The translations under genes and the position numbers were made by a program. From assembly GCA_019055375.1 (NCBI GenBank), contig JAHQIW010000834.1, positions 56,759 through 120,758 of the forward strand: a DNA stretch of 64,000 nucleotides. Direction: 5' to 3'. The notes below the pieces were generated by a model. That model was not told the origin of the DNA. It ran no database searches and was given only the letters and a program-made list of their open reading frames with translations. Shown one piece after another: positions 63,610-64,000 of this stretch. How positions within the stretch are numbered: position 1 is the stretch's first letter; the number at the start of each line of letters is the position of its first letter. The DNA comes from Parelaphostrongylus tenuis (Eukaryota > Nematoda > Chromadorea > Rhabditida > Metastrongylidae).

Positions 63610-64000
63610 ATTCACGTCATCCCCAAAGGTCTTTGAACCTTTTTTCGTGCCGACTCGAGTGATGTTTGAGGATTTTTTCCGTGTATTTCACTGATGTCAT
63701 GGAATATTCTTCGCGTTGATTCTTTCAGCAGTTCTGAGGTAACTGTGTTAGAGTTTTCCCACATGGATTGCAAAGAAGTGAGGTGGGTTTCAGGAGTTCT
63801 GGTATACTGGTGGTTTTTGTACTAATTCCTTGTGTTGGTGCTCTTGGTCCCGTTTTCTGTCGCTTTCTTCGCCTTAGTGGTTGAAGGTTGGGCCCTGGCC
63901 TTTTGTTGTCTGGTTATGTCATCTGCCCGTGTCGCGTCTTCGCTCCTGTACAGTCTGTCTCGAGGGAAGCGTAGCGCTTTTCTCCTGTGTCTGTCTCTCT
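63610..64000. other. GC-richer end of window, possible transposon UTR or coding
   Basis: From about 63790 the sequence becomes GC-richer (ggttgaaggttgggccctgg, cgtagcgcttttctcc). On the minus strand one frame is open and basic (TRQQKARAQPSTTKAKKATEN) for some 30 codons, the style of a retroelement N-terminal region. The window ends before this can be resolved. Confidence 0.25.

Noticed and set aside
1..64000. Spliced-leader RNA gene, rRNA, CRISPR array, bacterial operons
   Set aside because: I looked by eye for a spliced-leader-like sequence, regularly spaced repeats and operon-style gene packing on both strands and found none.

Overview
The window looks like a gene-poor, repeat-rich stretch of a nematode nuclear genome, most likely a strongylid-type (hookworm-like) worm. 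The clade is inferred from AT-rich base composition, scattered small exons with U-rich/CAG or UAG splice acceptors, RTE and Penelope-like (PLE) retroelements, mariner/Tc1 transposons and tRNA-derived SINEs. I see no bacterial-style operons, no phage and no CRISPR array. Splice sites and repeat boundaries were read by eye, so coordinates are approximate unless given as an exact terminal-repeat or exon edge.

Genes. The best-supported gene lies on the + strand at 48598-55592. Four exons keep one reading frame across three introns: an Arg/Glu-rich coiled-coil exon followed by acidic exons and a stop. Its first intron (4.5 kb) has filled with SINEs, a foldback element and a PLE scrap, and its third intron holds a deleted mariner. 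A second + strand gene lies at about 38739-41579, with a possible signal-peptide exon, a Cys-rich exon and an unmistakable EGF-like domain exon whose splice phases agree. Minus-strand exon candidates form small models at 26882-27205 (three exons, phases agree, one in-frame TGA), 22346-22915 and 21470-21658. Single candidate exons are listed at 23342, 34916, 42072, 45438, 46601, 55645, 61645 and 63120.

Mobile DNA, left to right. 0-1.8 kb: mariner and PLE wreckage, including two mariner C-termini in inverted orientation. 2.2-3.2 and 10.6-11.6 kb: two copies of an unidentified sequence with a conserved short peptide. 3.4-10.6 kb: tRNA-headed SINEs, a Tc1-like relic, a foldback element and an RTE tail. 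13.9-20.7 kb: SINE, Tc1-like relic, an inverted pair of PLE terminal repeats and an RTE reverse transcriptase. 24.1-25.0, 36.2-36.6 and 50.9-51.7 kb: three copies of one long-inverted-repeat foldback family. 29.7-32.1 kb: PLE pieces with GIY-YIG endonuclease coding. 40.0-40.55 kb: tRNA-like units set inside inverted repeats. 42.7-43.9 and 44.8-45.4 kb: mariners with both ends. 57.7-58.3 kb: a 560-bp palindrome whose arms carry hammerhead ribozyme motifs. 60.6-61.5 kb: SINE and mariner.

The most interesting signal is the set of hammerhead-ribozyme-like motifs in palindromic, PLE-associated repeats (17.3, 30.4, 57.8 and 58.2 kb). One of them (57794-57837, minus strand) has an intact catalytic core. 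Second is the family of tRNA-like units at 40 kb whose acceptor stems continue into long flanking inverted repeats. No complete autonomous transposon is intact: every transposase or reverse transcriptase reading I checked is broken by frameshifts or stops.
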